A DNA stretch of 64,000 nucleotides from Lentinus brumalis. Taxonomy: Eukaryota; Basidiomycota; Agaricomycetes; Polyporales; Polyporaceae. The notes under the pieces were generated by a model, which saw only the letters and a list, made by a program, of their open reading frames with translations, searched no databases and was not told the origin of the DNA. Every line of letters starts with the position of its first letter. Positions within the stretch are counted from its first letter, which is position 1. Below, piece by piece: positions 33,184 to 46,159 of the stretch. The stretch covers positions 1,178,001 to 1,242,000 of the forward strand of contig MARA01000004.1 in the NCBI GenBank assembly GCA_001792895.1, in the 5' to 3' direction. The position numbers and the translations under genes were made by a program.

Positions 33184-35271
33184 TTACTGCTTCGAATCAG
33201 TGGATGTGACTGAGTCCGTTCTCCGCTTCCCGCCTCCGAGCTTCCCGATCTTCTTCAGGTTGGACGAGATACTGCTCTTGTTCCGCGTGTGCTTCTTGCT
33301 GGCCGTCGAAGCTTTCGAGTCGACGGACTTGATGGAGGCGACCTCCGCTGCCGCATCGGCCTCCTCCTCGACCTCCGGCTCATCGACCAGCACGCCGTCG
33401 GCTTGAAGGGGTTCCTCCGACGTTCCGGACAGGCCGCCGCCTCCGACTAGCCGGATCGTGGTATCGGGGTCCTGATGTGACGACACGTCCGCAGCATCGA
33501 TCAGAACGGGGGAGTCTTCTGACTTCACCGAAGCCTCCGAGTGCGACGGTCCTGCGAGCGTTGTATCATCCACGAGCAGGACGGGAACCGCAGGTGGCAG
33601 CCCCACAGGATGCGCGTCGGGTGACTCGATGAGAGTTGGCTCAGTCTGAAGGGTGAGTTTGGGGGATGGTGACCGTGATCTTGCTTTCCGAGGAGGTACT
33701 GCCGTGAGAGGAACCGTGGACACTGAACCTGTCACGACGGGATTCCCTTCAATGTCATTTTGTAGGGGAAATTCGCTGGTCTCTTCGTCGGGTGTGAGAT
33801 TGCTCGGAGAGGGGAGGTCGACAGGCATGGGAGCGGGAGGCTTGGTGACGGAGATCGTGGGCAATTGTCTCGCAGCGGAGAAGTTGGTGACGTTCCCTAA
33901 TGGCGTCGTAAGAGAGGACTCGTCCAGTGCAGACGTCTCCTTCTCCCCATCGTGGACCGATATTGGTACTGCCGTATCAGCTGTGCTTGATGTGGTACCG
34001 AGTTGCAGAGGGTCCAGGGTGGGTTTCTCCTATACCAGTATTGTAGGGATGTAGACAGAGATAGACACGATGCACGCACCTTGCCCTTTTCCATCAAGGG
34101 TTGCAAAACGCTCTCCGGCACTATGCCAGCATCTATCCATCGCCGCACACTCTTGTCCGCCCAAGCCTCAAGAACGTTCCAGCCCTTGTACTCTCCGGCC
34201 AGCCGCAAGCCGGCTGTGCCTGCGTCCCCACCAGTATCTCCCTGCCCTCCACCTACGCCGTCGAAGAAGTAACCCTCGTACCCAATGGAATCCTCACTTC
34301 CATCACTCCCCTCATGACCAGAGCCCAACTCGTATCCTTCCCCGCTCTCCAGGTCCTCGACGAAGCCGGCCAGGAACTTCGCCCACCCGGCAGGGCCGTC
34401 TCCGCGCCACATCACGACCTTGGTATCGAAGTCGCGTCCAAAGACGATCACTTGCCCGACCGCGCCGCCCTCCCCAGGGTTCATGTCGATGCCAAGGTAG
34501 TTCCCGGCTTTGTCTGCGATGAGCGGGATCCACCCGCGACACGAGTACTCCTTTCGGACCCATCCGGCGGGTATCGAGTCCATCAGTTCCCTGAGAGCAG
34601 CGTTCGCACCTGTCGTAGGATCGTCGTCGACCTCGCGCCAGAACCTCCACTCCTCCATAACATCCTCGAGCGGGAGCAGCGTAAGCCCGAAGAAGAGGCC
34701 CTCGGAGCACCCCGCAGAGCTTTCCGGCTCCTGTCCGTCGACGCACAGATACGACTCCCTCACCGGCTGCGGGAGCGAGAACCCAAAAGCCATCTCAATC
34801 TGCGCCAAGTCCTGAGGGAGGATCCCGTAGTTGAGAGTGTCTCCGAGCTCGGGATATTCGCGCTCGAGCCACTGGCGTAGCCGGTTCCAGGTGTTCGAGA
34901 GCGGGGGGTATGGATGCCCAGCGGCGGGGTTATGCAACGGGAGGATCGACGTTGGCTTTGGGCCGACAGTGCTGCGCGCATTGATCCTCGATTAGCATCA
35001 CCTCAATCAGACGTGTTGCCCACAGGAAACGGGATACGTACGAGCCAGGGACGTCGTAATAGGGCCCCGACGGGGAGGAAGGGGGGTATGAATAGGCTGT
35101 AGACGGGGTGTACTGGCCTGCTGCGATGGAACCACCATCGAATGCGTCGGGATGGGCAGACTGACTCGGGGAGGATGTCGGAAGGCTGAAGGCCTCATGA
35201 GTCGACGTCATGGCTCTCCGGTTGGTAGTTCGAGTGTTTTTGGAGCCAAAAAGGTTCGCGAGCCAGCTCAT
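33184..35271 (-). CDS. KNR4: KNR4/SMI1-like cell-wall assembly regulator
   Basis: Three exons. The N-terminal exon begins MSWLANLFGSKNTR and is Ser/Pro/Tyr-rich. The SMI1/KNR4 domain runs from NTWNRLRQWLEREYPELGDTL through GFSLPQPVRESYLCVDGQE, LLPLEDVMEEWRFWREV and GWIPLIADKAGNYLGIDMNP to VIVFGRDFDTKVV and WAKFLAGFVEDLE. The C-terminal tail is disordered and Ser/Pro/Glu-rich, ending with a basic KKIGKLGGGKRR stretch. Introns fall at about 34937-35045 (first two exons joined by the phase-2 GGC-TC/C splice) and about 34030-34078. In yeast Knr4 coordinates the cell-integrity MAP kinase and calcineurin with beta-1,3-glucan and chitin synthesis. The full domain is present and the frame intact. Confidence 0.9.
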
Positions 35272-35727
35272 GGTGTCAGAGAAGGACGAGGAAAGTAGGC
35301 CAGGACAGCAAAGCGGTAGGTGATGTAGAAGCAGGTGGTGGAGCCAAAGGAACCGGCGCGCTTGGGCTACGCGCTAACTGTCAGGCGAAAATCAAGGGTG
35401 ACGGTGCAGATCGCTGTTCGCCAGAGTCGCTGTGCGCAACGGAGGGACAACGTGCGGGCTGCGAGATTGAAACGACGATGGGAGAGCAGAGCAGGCGACA
35501 CTTGGCAGCAGCTGGTGCACAGACAGCGCGCATGAAACATATCACGGTGACGATACCCGCAGGCGCCCAGTTGCGGACATGCGCCCGAGCCGTCCGGGCG
35601 AGACCCCGTTGTCAGCGCGTTAAGCGATAGCTATAGCAAGCCGAAAGTATACAACGCTGTATCTATTAAAATGTCCCAGAGTTCCCGTATAATGATACAA
35701 TGCTAATGTACGTCGAGCTAAAGGCTT

Positions 35728-37837
35728 TCAGAACGTCGCCAGCGAGCTGGCGACCTTGAAGTCGCACGCAGTCTTTGCCCGGAGCTCGTCCAGCGTCACG
35801 CCCTCCGCGATATCAGTCAATTCGAGCTCTCCTGCCGCGCGGTCGACCTTGAACACAGCCAGGTCGGTCACGATGAGGCTCACGGCGCGAGCACCGGTCA
35901 AAGGCAAGGAGCACTCCCGGACGATCTTGGGCGAGCCGTCTTTTGAAACGTGCTGCATCGTCACGATGACCTTCGTCTTGTCGGGGTTCGAGACGAGGTC
36001 CATGGCACCACCGATACCTGTGGTGTAATCGTCAGCGCAATGCCTTCTGCTCAGCGACAAGCGCACATACCCTTGACCAGCTTGCCCGGGATCATGAAGT
36101 TGGCGATGTCACCAGCCTGCGAAACTTGCATCGCCTGAAGCATACGGTGTGAGCGCGCTGATATGTGAACACAAGATTGCAACGTACACCAAGGCAGGTA
36201 ACATCCATGTGGCCACCACGAATCATGTTGAACGACTCCGCGGAATCTGATTGCGACGTCAACAGTTGGCCACGGATGCACGATTCTGTGTCCACTTACC
36301 GAAAGTCGACGCGCCAGGGAGAAGCGTGCAGGTCTCCTTACCGGCGTTGATGATATCCCTGAGAACAGCGTCAGACCAGTGTTTACGCATCGGAAGGAAC
36401 CGACTTACGCATCAACCTGATCGCGCGTGGGGTAGGGACCCATGCCAAGGATACCGTTCTCGCTCTCAAGCCAGACCTTGACGGAAGGATCCAAGTGTTC
36501 GGGAATAAGGGTCGGGACACCCACACCGAGGTTGACGTAGAAGCCGTCGCCGATCTCGCGTGCTGCACGCTTCGCAATGCGATGACGCCAATCGTTGTGA
36601 GACTTGACGTCGCTCTCCGCAGGGTTGACGTCCTTGGCTTGCTCATCCTTGCTGGCTGCGAGCTTCACGACCTCGATTGATTTGGGCTCAGTCGCCTGGA
36701 CGATACGATCGACGTAGACACCGGGTACGTGAATCGCGTTGGGCGACAGCGACCCTACGGGACTGTATGGGAAGAGTAAGCTTATGATCAAGCGTGGAAA
36801 GCATACGAACGTACACAATCTCCTCCGCCTCGACGATGGTGAGCTTAGCGTTGCGAGCCATGACGCCGTTGTAGTTGTTCGCGGTATACCTGAACACCAA
36901 GTTCCCGACCTCGTCGGCCTTCCATGCGTGGACGAACGCGACATCGCCGGCGATGGCAGGCTCCATGATGAATCTCCGACCGTTGAAGATGCGAGCTTCC
37001 TTCGGGTTACCGGGAATCCTGACGCCAGCCTTCATACCACCAGGGTTGTAACGGATCGGGATTCCGCCGGATTCAACAGCGGTGTTCGCGCCGGTTGGCG
37101 TGAAGACGCACGGTTCGCCGGACGCGTGCGCGTGAAGGCGGGCAACAAGAGTACCTTGAGGGACCAGTTCGATGCCGACATCACCGTTTAGGTAGGCTGA
37201 CTCTAGGTACTTGTTCCTGTCAGGCCGGAAAGGTCAGACTCTGCACTCAGAATTAGGGAACGCGTGGAGGATCCCGGTCTGACTCTCCCCGCGACATATT
37301 CTTCGGGGAGTTCACAGACGTATCGGCGAAATGAACATCACGTACCCTCCCAAGTATGAGATCATGACCGTGTCGAGTTGCTTCGACTTGATCAGTTTCA
37401 CTACAATGGGTGTGAGTATTCATGCAAAAACAGCGACCGGAAAGCTGTCGGAATCGCGAGCATGCGAGAAGACGTACCAAGACCATGGTCACCTGCACCC
37501 GCGTTGTTCGATATAGCGGTGAGGTTCTTGACTTCGGGTCGCTTTGTGAGCGCGGTGATGAGTGTTTCTGGGATACCGCAGAGTCCGAACCCTATTCAAA
37601 GCCATCAGCTCACGGCGTCCCTGGCACGATCGCTCAAGCAAGCTCACCTCCTGACAGAATTGTGTCTCCTGACTTGACGTCCTTGACTGCCTCGTCGACA
37701 GAGTCCCAGACCTTGGTTTTTCTCGGCCGTGGCGCGTTGGCGACGACGGAGTAGTACCGGATGCGCGCAGCGAGCACGATGCGGCTGCTGCTGTGCGAAC
37801 GAGGGATGGCAAGTGCACGAGCTCTGAGGGCCAGCAT
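35728..37837 (-). CDS. Succinyl-CoA:3-oxoacid CoA-transferase, mitochondrial (copy A)
   Basis: Transfers CoA from succinyl-CoA to acetoacetate, the first step of ketone-body use, in the mitochondrial matrix. A basic Ser/Arg-rich presequence ([19 protein letters not shown]) precedes [23 protein letters not shown]. The alpha domain contains [24 protein letters not shown] and [25 protein letters not shown]; the beta domain contains [17 protein letters not shown] and [18 protein letters not shown] with the catalytic Glu, then [27 protein letters not shown] and the C-terminal VASSLATF. At least seven short introns interrupt it. I chose the internal ATG at 37837 because the longer open stretch begins with a non-ATG codon. 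It is the downstream member of a head-to-tail pair. Confidence 0.9.
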
Positions 37838-37946
37838 GGTGAGGGTGCTCAAGAGGGGGCGCGGGGTATGCCAGGGACCGGGAGCCAGGAAGGGTGGGGA
37901 ACGCGGGGTAAGGTGGAGAGAAGGCCGCGAACGATGCTGGCGAGGT

Positions 37947-37953
37947 TATATAT
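37947..37953 (-). promoter_or_regulatory. TATA-like box upstream of CoA-transferase copy A
   Basis: TATATAA on the minus strand, about 110 bases upstream of the ATG at 37837. Confidence 0.45.
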
Positions 37954-38363
37954 GACGAGCTCGCGCACCCGGGCACTCGGGTGGCTCTTCCGGCGTATTT
38001 CCGTGGTCTGCTCTCGCTGCCCATTTCAGCCGTTCGGAGCACGAATAAAATCGACGGTCGAGGTTTGCAAGGCGGAGTGGCCAGCGCTTCGGCGCCCCTC
38101 TCCCGGCGCTCCAGCCCGTCCAGCCAATCACGGCCGACGGAATCCAGACCCGGACGCTCAGGCAGAACGGCCCAGTTCCGTCACTCGTCCGTCCGTACCT
38201 CATGAGCACCTCCTCCCCCGCCTCGCGATCGTCTGCGGGGCTTGTGCGGGCTACTGTGCTGCTGCTCGTTGCAGGCGTGCGGGGGCCTGGTGGGTTTCAT
38301 GAGAACTCAGAAGCACACGCGGGTTTGGACGGTATCCAGAAGTCATGATCGAAGCGTCATACA

Positions 38364-40485
38364 TTACATCGTGCCGATATCGCTGGCTACCCTGAAGCCG
38401 CACCCGGTCTTCGCCTTCACCTCCTCCAGAGAGACTCCCTCCGCGAGTTCCGTCAGTGTGAGCTCGCCCGCATGCCGGTCGACGTCGAATACAGCAAGCT
38501 CAGTGATGATCTGGCTGACCGTGCGCGCACCAGTCAACGGCAGCTCGCACTGCTTCAGAATCTTCGGGCTGCCGTCCTTCGCGCAGTGCTCCATTACGAC
38601 GATGACCTTGGTCTTGTCGGGGTTCGACACGAGGTCCATCGCACCGCCGATGCCCTTCACCAGCTTGCCCGGGATCATGAAGTTCGCAATGTCGCCAGCT
38701 TGCGACACTTGCATAGCCTACCAGACACATGAATATGAGCCCACGTAGATACGATGACACGGGTATAGATTTTGGACTTACACCCAGGATAGCGACGTTA
38801 ATGTGGCCGCCACGAATCATGGCGAACGACTCGTATGAATCTGCAGATTCAGAACGTCAATTCGCTGCCGCCGGTATGTCCTCGATCGTTGCGTACCGAA
38901 TACCGCAGATCCGGGCAATAGAGTCACGGTCTCTTTACCGGCATTAATGATGTCGCTAGGCGGAATGGGCAATAGAGTTGAGGGGAGATTGAGTGGAGAC
39001 ACGGAGACTAGCACTCACGCGTCGACCTGGTCCTTGGTCGGGTACGGACCCATTCCGAGGATACCGTTCTCGCTCTGAAGCCATACCTTGACATTTGACG
39101 GCAAAAACTGGACAGCAGATTAGAGAGGGCAGGAGGTGGAGGCAGATATGACTGACCTCTGGAACCAGCGTGGGCATGCCGATACCGAGGTTGACATAGT
39201 AGCCGTCCTTGAGCTCCTTTGCAGCCCGCTTGGCGATCCTGTTCCTCATTTCCAAAGCTGCTTGCTTGGCAGGGTCAGCAGACGTCTCATCTTTCGCAGA
39301 CGTGTCCTTGGCCAAGGATAGGATCTCAATTTGCTTCGGCGCTGTGGCTTTCACGATGCGATCCACGTATATGCCTGGCAGATGGATGGCGTTGGGCGAC
39401 AGCGAGCCGACCGGAACGATGTTCTCCGCCTGCAGATAGATGTCAGCGTGGAACTCAAGTATGCCTATACCATGAAGGCCGACCTCAACTATGGTCAACT
39501 TCGCATTCCTCGCCATCGTACTCGAGAAGTTGTTTGCCGCGTAGCGGAACACGCAGTTCCCGACCTCGTCCACCTTCCACGCCCTGACGAAGGCAACGTC
39601 TCCAGCGATGGCAGGCTCCAAAACGAACCGTCGGCCATTGAACTCGCGCGCCTCCTTCTTGTTGCCCGGAATGGCCACACCAGCCTTGAGGCCCCCTTCC
39701 TTCAATCGGAGGGGTATCGAGCCCTCCTCGACGGCCGTGGAGGCACCAGTGGGCGTGAAGAACGCGGGGAAACCGGCTGCATGCGCGTGCAGCCTTCCGA
39801 CGAGGGTGCCTTGAGGGATGAGTTCCAGCGATATTTGGCCGTTCAAGTACAACGACTCGAAGTGCTTGTTCCTGTTTCCGCGTGGTCAGTGATTCGAACA
39901 ACTGACATGATACGCGACTTCCGCACCCTCCGATATATGATGCCATAACCTTGCTGATCTGGCCGCTGTACAGCAGCTTCCCCAGACCCTTGTCGCCGGA
40001 ACCGACATTGTTCGACACGACGGTCAAGTCGTTCACAGCATCCTTCCGCTTCGACAGGGCCTCGATGAGGGTATCTTCGTGTCGTCTCTACGTCAGACCT
40101 CACACGGACAGTCAGACACCACGGTACTCACCAGGTGTCCCGCACAGTCCAAAGCCTTTTAGAACCTCCATTCAGCCTACCACAGCACCCAAGCCCGCAC
40201 GATGGCACACGTACCTCCGCTCAACACGATGTCCCCAGACTTCACATCCTTGATTGCCTCGTCCACCGAGTCCCACACCTTCTTCTTGCTCGGCACGGCC
40301 TCCTCCACTGGCACGCTGGTGCTGTACGCGCTTCGTTGCTGACCTAGCCCATGCTGTCGACCTCCAAGTTCGACGATTGGGACGCGGAGGAGGGTTCCGC
40401 TCGCGTTCCGTGCTGGATGTCCTCGTAGGAGCACCCGCGACGGGATTCCCCGCGCCACACAAGCTCTCCGAGCGGTGTTCAGCAT
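38364..40485 (-). CDS. Succinyl-CoA:3-oxoacid CoA-transferase, mitochondrial (copy B)
   Basis: A paralogue of the neighbouring copy A with the same domain order: presequence ([17 protein letters not shown]...), [99 protein letters not shown], the [16 protein letters not shown] active-site block, [18 protein letters not shown] and the C-terminal [11 protein letters not shown]. Exon-intron layout parallels copy A. It is distinguished by a longer presequence and an extra Ala/Lys-rich insert near [19 protein letters not shown]. The 3' end lies 526 bases upstream of the copy A ATG. Both copies retain the catalytic region, so both are likely active. Confidence 0.9.
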
Positions 40486-41015
40486 GTCCGAGTACGTAGA
40501 TGTTCTGACTTCCAGTCACCCCGGGCAGGCTCGTTATGCGGTCAAGAGGCGGTCGAGGTCGAGGCGCGGGTGGGTCTAACAGTTTATATGCGAGCATCAT
40601 GCACCGTCCGCCCGCCGTGGCGTTTGTGCATGTGAGCAGCGGGTGTGAAGCTTTGGATGCATTTGGCACAGCATCAATCGGAGACACTTCCGGTGCTGTA
40701 ATGCGCAGGTACCTCCGTCATATACCCCGCACTCGACAAGTCGCGGGGAAGCGGGATAAACCAATCTGGGTCCGGGGTATGTATGTATGTGTGCATGTAC
40801 ATACGTATGTACATACCATGGAGGACCAGTGAGTTTGACTATGGTAGCATATTCAGACGAGACGGTACACCAAGTAAACGGTACAGTATAGTAGCTGATT
40901 GCTACCTCGAAGAGGAGAGATACAAGTTGATTGGCGGTTGGCTTACTCCGTTCGTCTGCCCCGGGATACAGTAGTAGTGCATGGTCCAGGTCCATCCCCA
41001 GCTGGCAGCCCTCGG
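40486..41015. other. Intergenic, CoA-transferase copy B promoter / twinfilin 3' side
   Basis: Holds the copy B TATA-like box and a purine-pyrimidine alternating tract rich in TATG/ACAT (about 40779-40818). No gene recognised. Confidence 0.5.
40583..40588 (-). promoter_or_regulatory. TATA-like box upstream of CoA-transferase copy B
   Basis: TATAAA on the minus strand, about 100 bases upstream of the ATG at 40485, at a similar distance to the box of copy A. Confidence 0.45.
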
Positions 41016-42356
41016 TCACCGCTTCCTACCCGGACCTTTCGGGCGAGCGAAAGGCTTCTTCTCAGCATCTGCCGTCGGACCTCTTCCAGAGCTCGTCGGG
41101 GCTTCGAGCCCTGCCCAGCCGAGCTCGGCTACGAGGTACTGCTCGTTCAGCTCTGTCGGATCCGATGTCTCGACCTTGCGAGGCGAGAAACTAGAGCTTG
41201 TACCCGCATTGTTCAGGTAGTCTTTCACCTCCTTGACCGTGATGAGGTTCGCGGAAGAGTAGAGCATACGGTGTCTGACCGGAGATGAGGACGGGCAGGA
41301 GTAGATAGGAACTGTAGAAGTGGCATACATAGGTGAGCGATGTTCTGGGTCATCTGCATGGATAATACTGGGAACTCACTGATCTCCCTGCGAGGCGGTG
41401 ATGTATGGTTCTGTGGCCATGCAAAGAAAGCATACGCTGCAAACCTATGAGCATAAGTCGACGAATATAGACTATCACACGTACAAGGATCGGATGTCGG
41501 GAGGGAGCTCCCAACTTCAGAGACATCGACAGTCGTATTAGAGGTCAGTATCAACGTTTCAGTCGCAGCGTCGATGCTCTGCATGATGGTGAGTCGTCAC
41601 TATAAGTTCAGGAAATCACTAGACACGTACGAAGACGACGAGGCGACTATCTTCCGTCGTGCCCAACTCTTTGATAGCATCCTCGGCCTCGGGGGACCAT
41701 TTCAGAAAGACACCTTGTCCAACGTGGCTCTGCCTGGCCCCGCTGCCCTCATAGCTCCATCCCCCAGCTTCGCGTTCTGCGGCCTTGACCGCTTCCATCT
41801 CCTTCTCCCGTGCACTCATGGGTTTCGGTGCAGCAAGATGACGTTTGTGCTTCGCGTAGGCTTCCGCATTCAGGTCCTCCTTCGAAGTCGCAAATATGTT
41901 GTCGGTGAAATGCGCGGAACCAAGGCTCTTGGTCAAGGTATTGCGCGTAGCGGCATACAGCATCTTGTGCCTGGTTCATGCTTGTGTCTGGAGCTCACAG
42001 TTGTCAGAGAGCGTACCTTGTCCCTTACTTTGGCCGAGTCCGGCACGTAGTACACAGCCAGCCACTCTGTGGTAGGCTCGTCCAGCCGTACAAGAACGTA
42101 CGCCGGAACATTGTCCTCTAGCAGGTCGCCCAGCTTGTCGAGATCCTCCTCGAGACTCCCGGACGACGGATGCACACCATTCGGAACGAGTGACTCTGGT
42201 GGGCGCAGATATGAGCAACCTAGACGACACTTGAGAGCGGGATCATGGACCATTCTGTATGGCGATCTTGAGGAATCTGGTGTCCGTGGAGGCTAGGGCA
42301 TCTGAGAATGCCGAGGTGAGCTCAGGTGAGACAGAGATTCCCGTCGGTGCGGACAT
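41016..42356 (-). CDS. TWF1: Twinfilin (two ADF-homology domains)
   Basis: Binds actin monomers and caps barbed ends. The N terminus is MSAPTGISVSPELTSAFSDA. ADF-H 1 continues LASTDTRFLKIAIQNESLVP, LEDNVPAYVLVRLDEPTTEW, VYYVPDSAKVRDKMLYAATR and SLGSAHFTDNIFATSKEDL; ADF-H 2 has SRLVVFIDAATETLIL and a final helix around LYSSANLITVKEVKDYLNN. The tail EKKPFARPKGPGRKR is the typical basic twinfilin C terminus. Intron 42196-42250 (phase 1, giving QN-E-SLVPNG) resolves what first looks like a frame break; further introns lie near 41964-42020, 41585-41625, 41465-41520 and 41330-41390. It shares a 357-base divergent promoter with PEP7. Confidence 0.9.
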
Positions 42357-42713
42357 CGTAGTAGCAGCAGAATGTCAAGCTGGCCGAGAAGCCCAGAAGA
42401 TCCGTATCACGCAGCTGCTCGCAGTCAAGTTCAGCACACGATCCGAGGTTCCGGGCAAGCCGTGCCGCCACATTGGCGCCGACCATGCCGTGGTCATACC
42501 TGGAGTCTGACTGCACTCGCCTTCGACTCCGACACCCACTGCGACGCCTGCGGTTCTTCTCACCGGTCACGACGACGAGCACAGTCAGATTGTTGGTGTC
42601 CAGCAAAGCTTGACTTGCACGACAGCAAGCGGTCTCGGGCGGCGCTGAAGCTCACTGCTCCACGCAGCAGTACTAGATCGTGTCGGTAGTCCCAGGATCG
42701 CCCGCGACACACC

Positions 42714-45452
42714 ATGGAGAACCCACCATACGTTCCCTACCAAGCCTACAAGGTGAGTTGTAGCTAAATGTTGTCTGAATGTGTTCCTCATCGTCGTGGA
42801 CAGCCTAAGCGTCACAATCGCGTACTGTCTAATCCACAAACAACTCCCTCTACGCCCCGCCCAACCGCACAAGCCCGTCCAGCAGCCACGGTCACGAATG
42901 GCCACACATACAGCGAGTCATTTGTGACTCAAGGTGCCGACGGCCCCGCCGATGCCGAGAAGCGTTCTATCGCCTTGCTGAACGGCCGAACCCCGCTTCA
43001 ACGTCCCGTGTCTATGATTGATACCCTGCCCCATCACCGACAAGACCATCCACACGTATATGAACCTCATGCTGAGGGTCTGTCGATAGCGGAACCCGTC
43101 GAGAAGCCTCTCCCCTCACCTGCACAAGTACCGTCTCCCGTTCCAGTTGCGCCTACATCCCCCATCAAGCAGGCTTCCTCGCCGCCACCTGCCTCGGGTT
43201 CCCCTTCACCCTTGGCTACACCTCCCCGCACTGTGACTCCTCTTTCTGCCTCGCCTTTGTCTCAGACAGACTCTCCCAAAGCGAATGGCAAGGCAGTCAC
43301 TCAGTCGGCGTCCCCCGTTGCGGGCCCTTCTACGTTGTCCCCCGCGCCGGCGGAACGTCCTGTTACATCTCCCAGGAAGTCATCTACGTTCCGCCACATA
43401 CGCCCTTCTGCCCCCAAGCCGGCACTACCGTCCTCACCCCTTCGTCCCGCTAGCATGCACATTCCGAGTGCTTCTATGTTGCATGCATCACCGAAGCCCG
43501 CTGACAGACACCTGCACGAACCCAGAAGCGGCACATCGTCTGTTACGTCGACCCCGGCCATGACCCCTCAGGATCGCGCACTGCCTGCCATACCCAGCTT
43601 TGAGCTCCAATCGCAACGGTCGCCCCGCCTGCCTCCGACGCACACATCCAGTCTCACGCCCATCGCGCCGTTGCCTGCGCCAGCGGCACATCCACATCGA
43701 GCATCAACACTTATGACATCTCCCATGCATGACCCTGCACCGCTTCCGCATACGGCGCCGGCGTCGCCGTCCCCAGCCTTGACTCCATCATTGTCCACAT
43801 CGTCTGCTGTTACGTCTGCTTCTCGCACGCCGACACGTACACCAGCGCCGTACCGACCTGGGTTTCAGCCGAAGGGCGTATACAGACCTCGTACTGACGA
43901 ATTTATCGAGGCGCGCAACCACAGTCGGGATGTCGGCCGCATAGAGCGGACAAGGTTGGAGCGGCGGCTTGAGAAGCTCATCAATCTGCACTTCCCTCCA
44001 CCTGGTCAGCGCAAGCTGGAGGCGCCAGCGCCACGGCCTCAACAGCAGAATCGTCGTGCGTCTTCGTTCTGGGACCTAGATCTATCAGACTTGAGGACCA
44101 AGAGTGCTGGTGATCTGTGGCGAGAGGTGATCCAGTCGCAAGCCTCACAAGGAGGCAAGAATGAGATTCGAAGTAGGTTTCCAAGTCCGCGCATATTTTG
44201 CAAGTGATGACGAGGCTATCGCAGCTGCGGAACAGAAGATCACGCCTTGGGAGGACGATGCATCTGTCTCGCAGTGTCCTCTCTGCTCGTGAGTCGCATG
44301 AGTGTTGCACCTTGTGCCCCTCTTAGCTGATACCGGACAGTGCGACTTTCCATCCATTGACTAACAGGAAACATCATTGTCGATTATGTGGTCGTATCAT
44401 CTGCTCTTTACCCGTCAAGTATCCCCAACGACCGCAGACATGCTCGTTGCTGTTCGTGGTCGACCAAAGCACTGGTCGAATAGAGGAGGTTGGTGAAGGC
44501 GTTGATTATGGCGTCCGGCGACGCAGCACAGCGATGCCGGGCAAACCGCAGAAGAGAGGCGAGGCGCTCCCGGAAGAGGAGAAGTTCTTGAAGGGAGTGC
44601 GAATATGTCGCGAGTGTCGGCCTGTCCTGCTGTACGTCTTGATATCCATGTCGCTTCCGGCGCTGTGACTGATCTTTGACCGCAGACGACAAGAGTATCG
44701 GCAAGAGATGGGTGCTGTCCCGTTGTTCTCAAGATTATATGATGTAAGTTCCTCCTTTCTGTCCCCGTCTTCCTACGCTCACTGTCGGTGCAGGCCTTCA
44801 TAAGCCTGGAGAAGGAGATAGAGGATGAGCTTCCGCTTTTCCAAGAGATCATCGTCAACCTCAGGTTCGTCGCATGTCATATGCCTGCAGCGTCTGCTGA
44901 CCAGATCGCGGAGCAGTAAGCAAGAGCGACCCTCTCCGGAAGCGGCTGCTGCGAGGAAACGTCTGCTTGAGGCGTTCGCGCAGTATGATGCCCTTGCCAA
45001 GCGGATACGAAAGCTGCCATGTCCTCCCGGGAGCTCACAGGACCGTATCCAGGCAGCGATACTCAACCGCGCGAACCTCTTCCTGCAGAAGCATATGTTC
45101 CCGCTTCAGGTTCGTCAGGAAGTTGTACATACGACATTCGACTGATACTGATCTATGCCTGTATCAGACTCTGCCAAAGCCCAAGAAGGCCGGGTTGCCG
45201 TCCGCTGGAAGCCCTGCACCCCCCGAAGACCAGATCATCGACCCGGACTCCGAGGTCGCACGCGTCCTCCAGCCCCTCCTGGAACAAGAGGCGCTACTAG
45301 AGACGTTCGTTGAAGAGGCGAAGGCACACAGGAAGTTCGAGGACTTGAGGACGTTGAAGAACAACCTACGGGAGATCCGCGCTGAGATCGAGCGCATTCT
45401 TGCTAATGCGGAGGAGCAGACGGCGGCGGGGAAGAGGTCACGGACATCGTAG
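42714..45452 (+). CDS. PEP7: FYVE zinc-finger Rab5 effector PEP7/VAC1 (rabenosyn-5 like)
   Basis: Endosomal tethering protein acting with Rab5/Vps21 and Vps45 in Golgi-to-vacuole traffic. Exon 1 (MENPPYVPYQAYK) is joined across intron 42753-42803 to a long Pro/Ser-rich disordered region. A helical stretch (VGRIERTRLERRLEKLINLHFPPPG) precedes the FYVE finger with CPLCSATFHPLTNRKHHCRLCG, whose RKHHCR block binds phosphatidylinositol 3-phosphate, and further Cys ligands at RICREC. The C terminus carries Rab-binding-type helices (EQEALLETFVEEAKAHRKFEDLRTLKNNLREI). Introns lie at about 44174-44229, 44292-44340, 44633-44685, 44741-44793, 44863-44922 and 45109-45168. The order disorder-FYVE-Rbsn matches fungal Pep7. 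Confidence 0.9.
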
Positions 45453-46159
45453 TGCTTGTGCTGGATGGATTGATCAGTGTTCTGTCCTTTGGATTGCGGT
45501 GGATCTATGATACCTTGCATTGACATGCTTTCCATACGTAATTACCTCCCCATCCGTGGTGGCTCGATTCGGATCCTCTATGCTTATAAGGCATGACACC
45601 GCGTGACTGGCCAAAGAGGTGCGTTTGAACAGACTATGCTATGCTGTACCGGAGGACAGGCTGAAGATTGCTTCTGAGCGACATGAAGAGCGACAGGACT
45701 CCGATGCATAAACGAGTGCGGCCTCCGAGATCTTGCGCCTTCGATGCAGCCAATATCGTCGTCGTCTGTCTCTTCGCATGCGTCTGGCGACGGTGGCCAA
45801 CTCGAGTCGGCCACATGGGGTGAGGACTGCCGGCTCTCACTTTCAGTCAGCAGACGATGTGGAGAATACGGCCGACGATTCAGAAGCTTCGGGCGACATG
45901 TTTGTGTGGTCGAGGAGGCGGATGCCTGGGGATCTGGACCGCCGCGCAAGGTGTGCGGAACACTATGCATTACTGAAGTCGTTGTGCGTTGAACTCTTAC
46001 CGTTTCAAACTGCGCAAGGAGGAGGAGGAGGTGGAGGAGGAGGTGCTAGTCGCGACTCGCGACTCGGACTATGTCAGGTGATCGTGTACAGGCCTGACGT
46101 CATAACACAAGGTTCTCTGACTTGGCGGAGCAGATCGGACTACATACTGCAACACCACC
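45453..46159. other. Intergenic, PEP7 3' side to IF1-like gene
   Basis: About 700 bases. A GGA-repeat purine tract at about 46019-46045 is the only simple repeat. ORFs here resemble nothing known. A presequence exon for the next gene could lie here, but I cannot define one. Confidence 0.5.

Noticed and set aside
34101..34880. 259-codon plus-strand ORF
   Set aside because: It is the antisense shadow of the KNR4/SMI1 domain exon.
42236..42260. Apparent frame break near the start of twinfilin
   Set aside because: A 55-base intron (42196-42250) with GT-AG ends joins the two frames and gives the expected QNESLVPNG sequence, so no lesion is needed.
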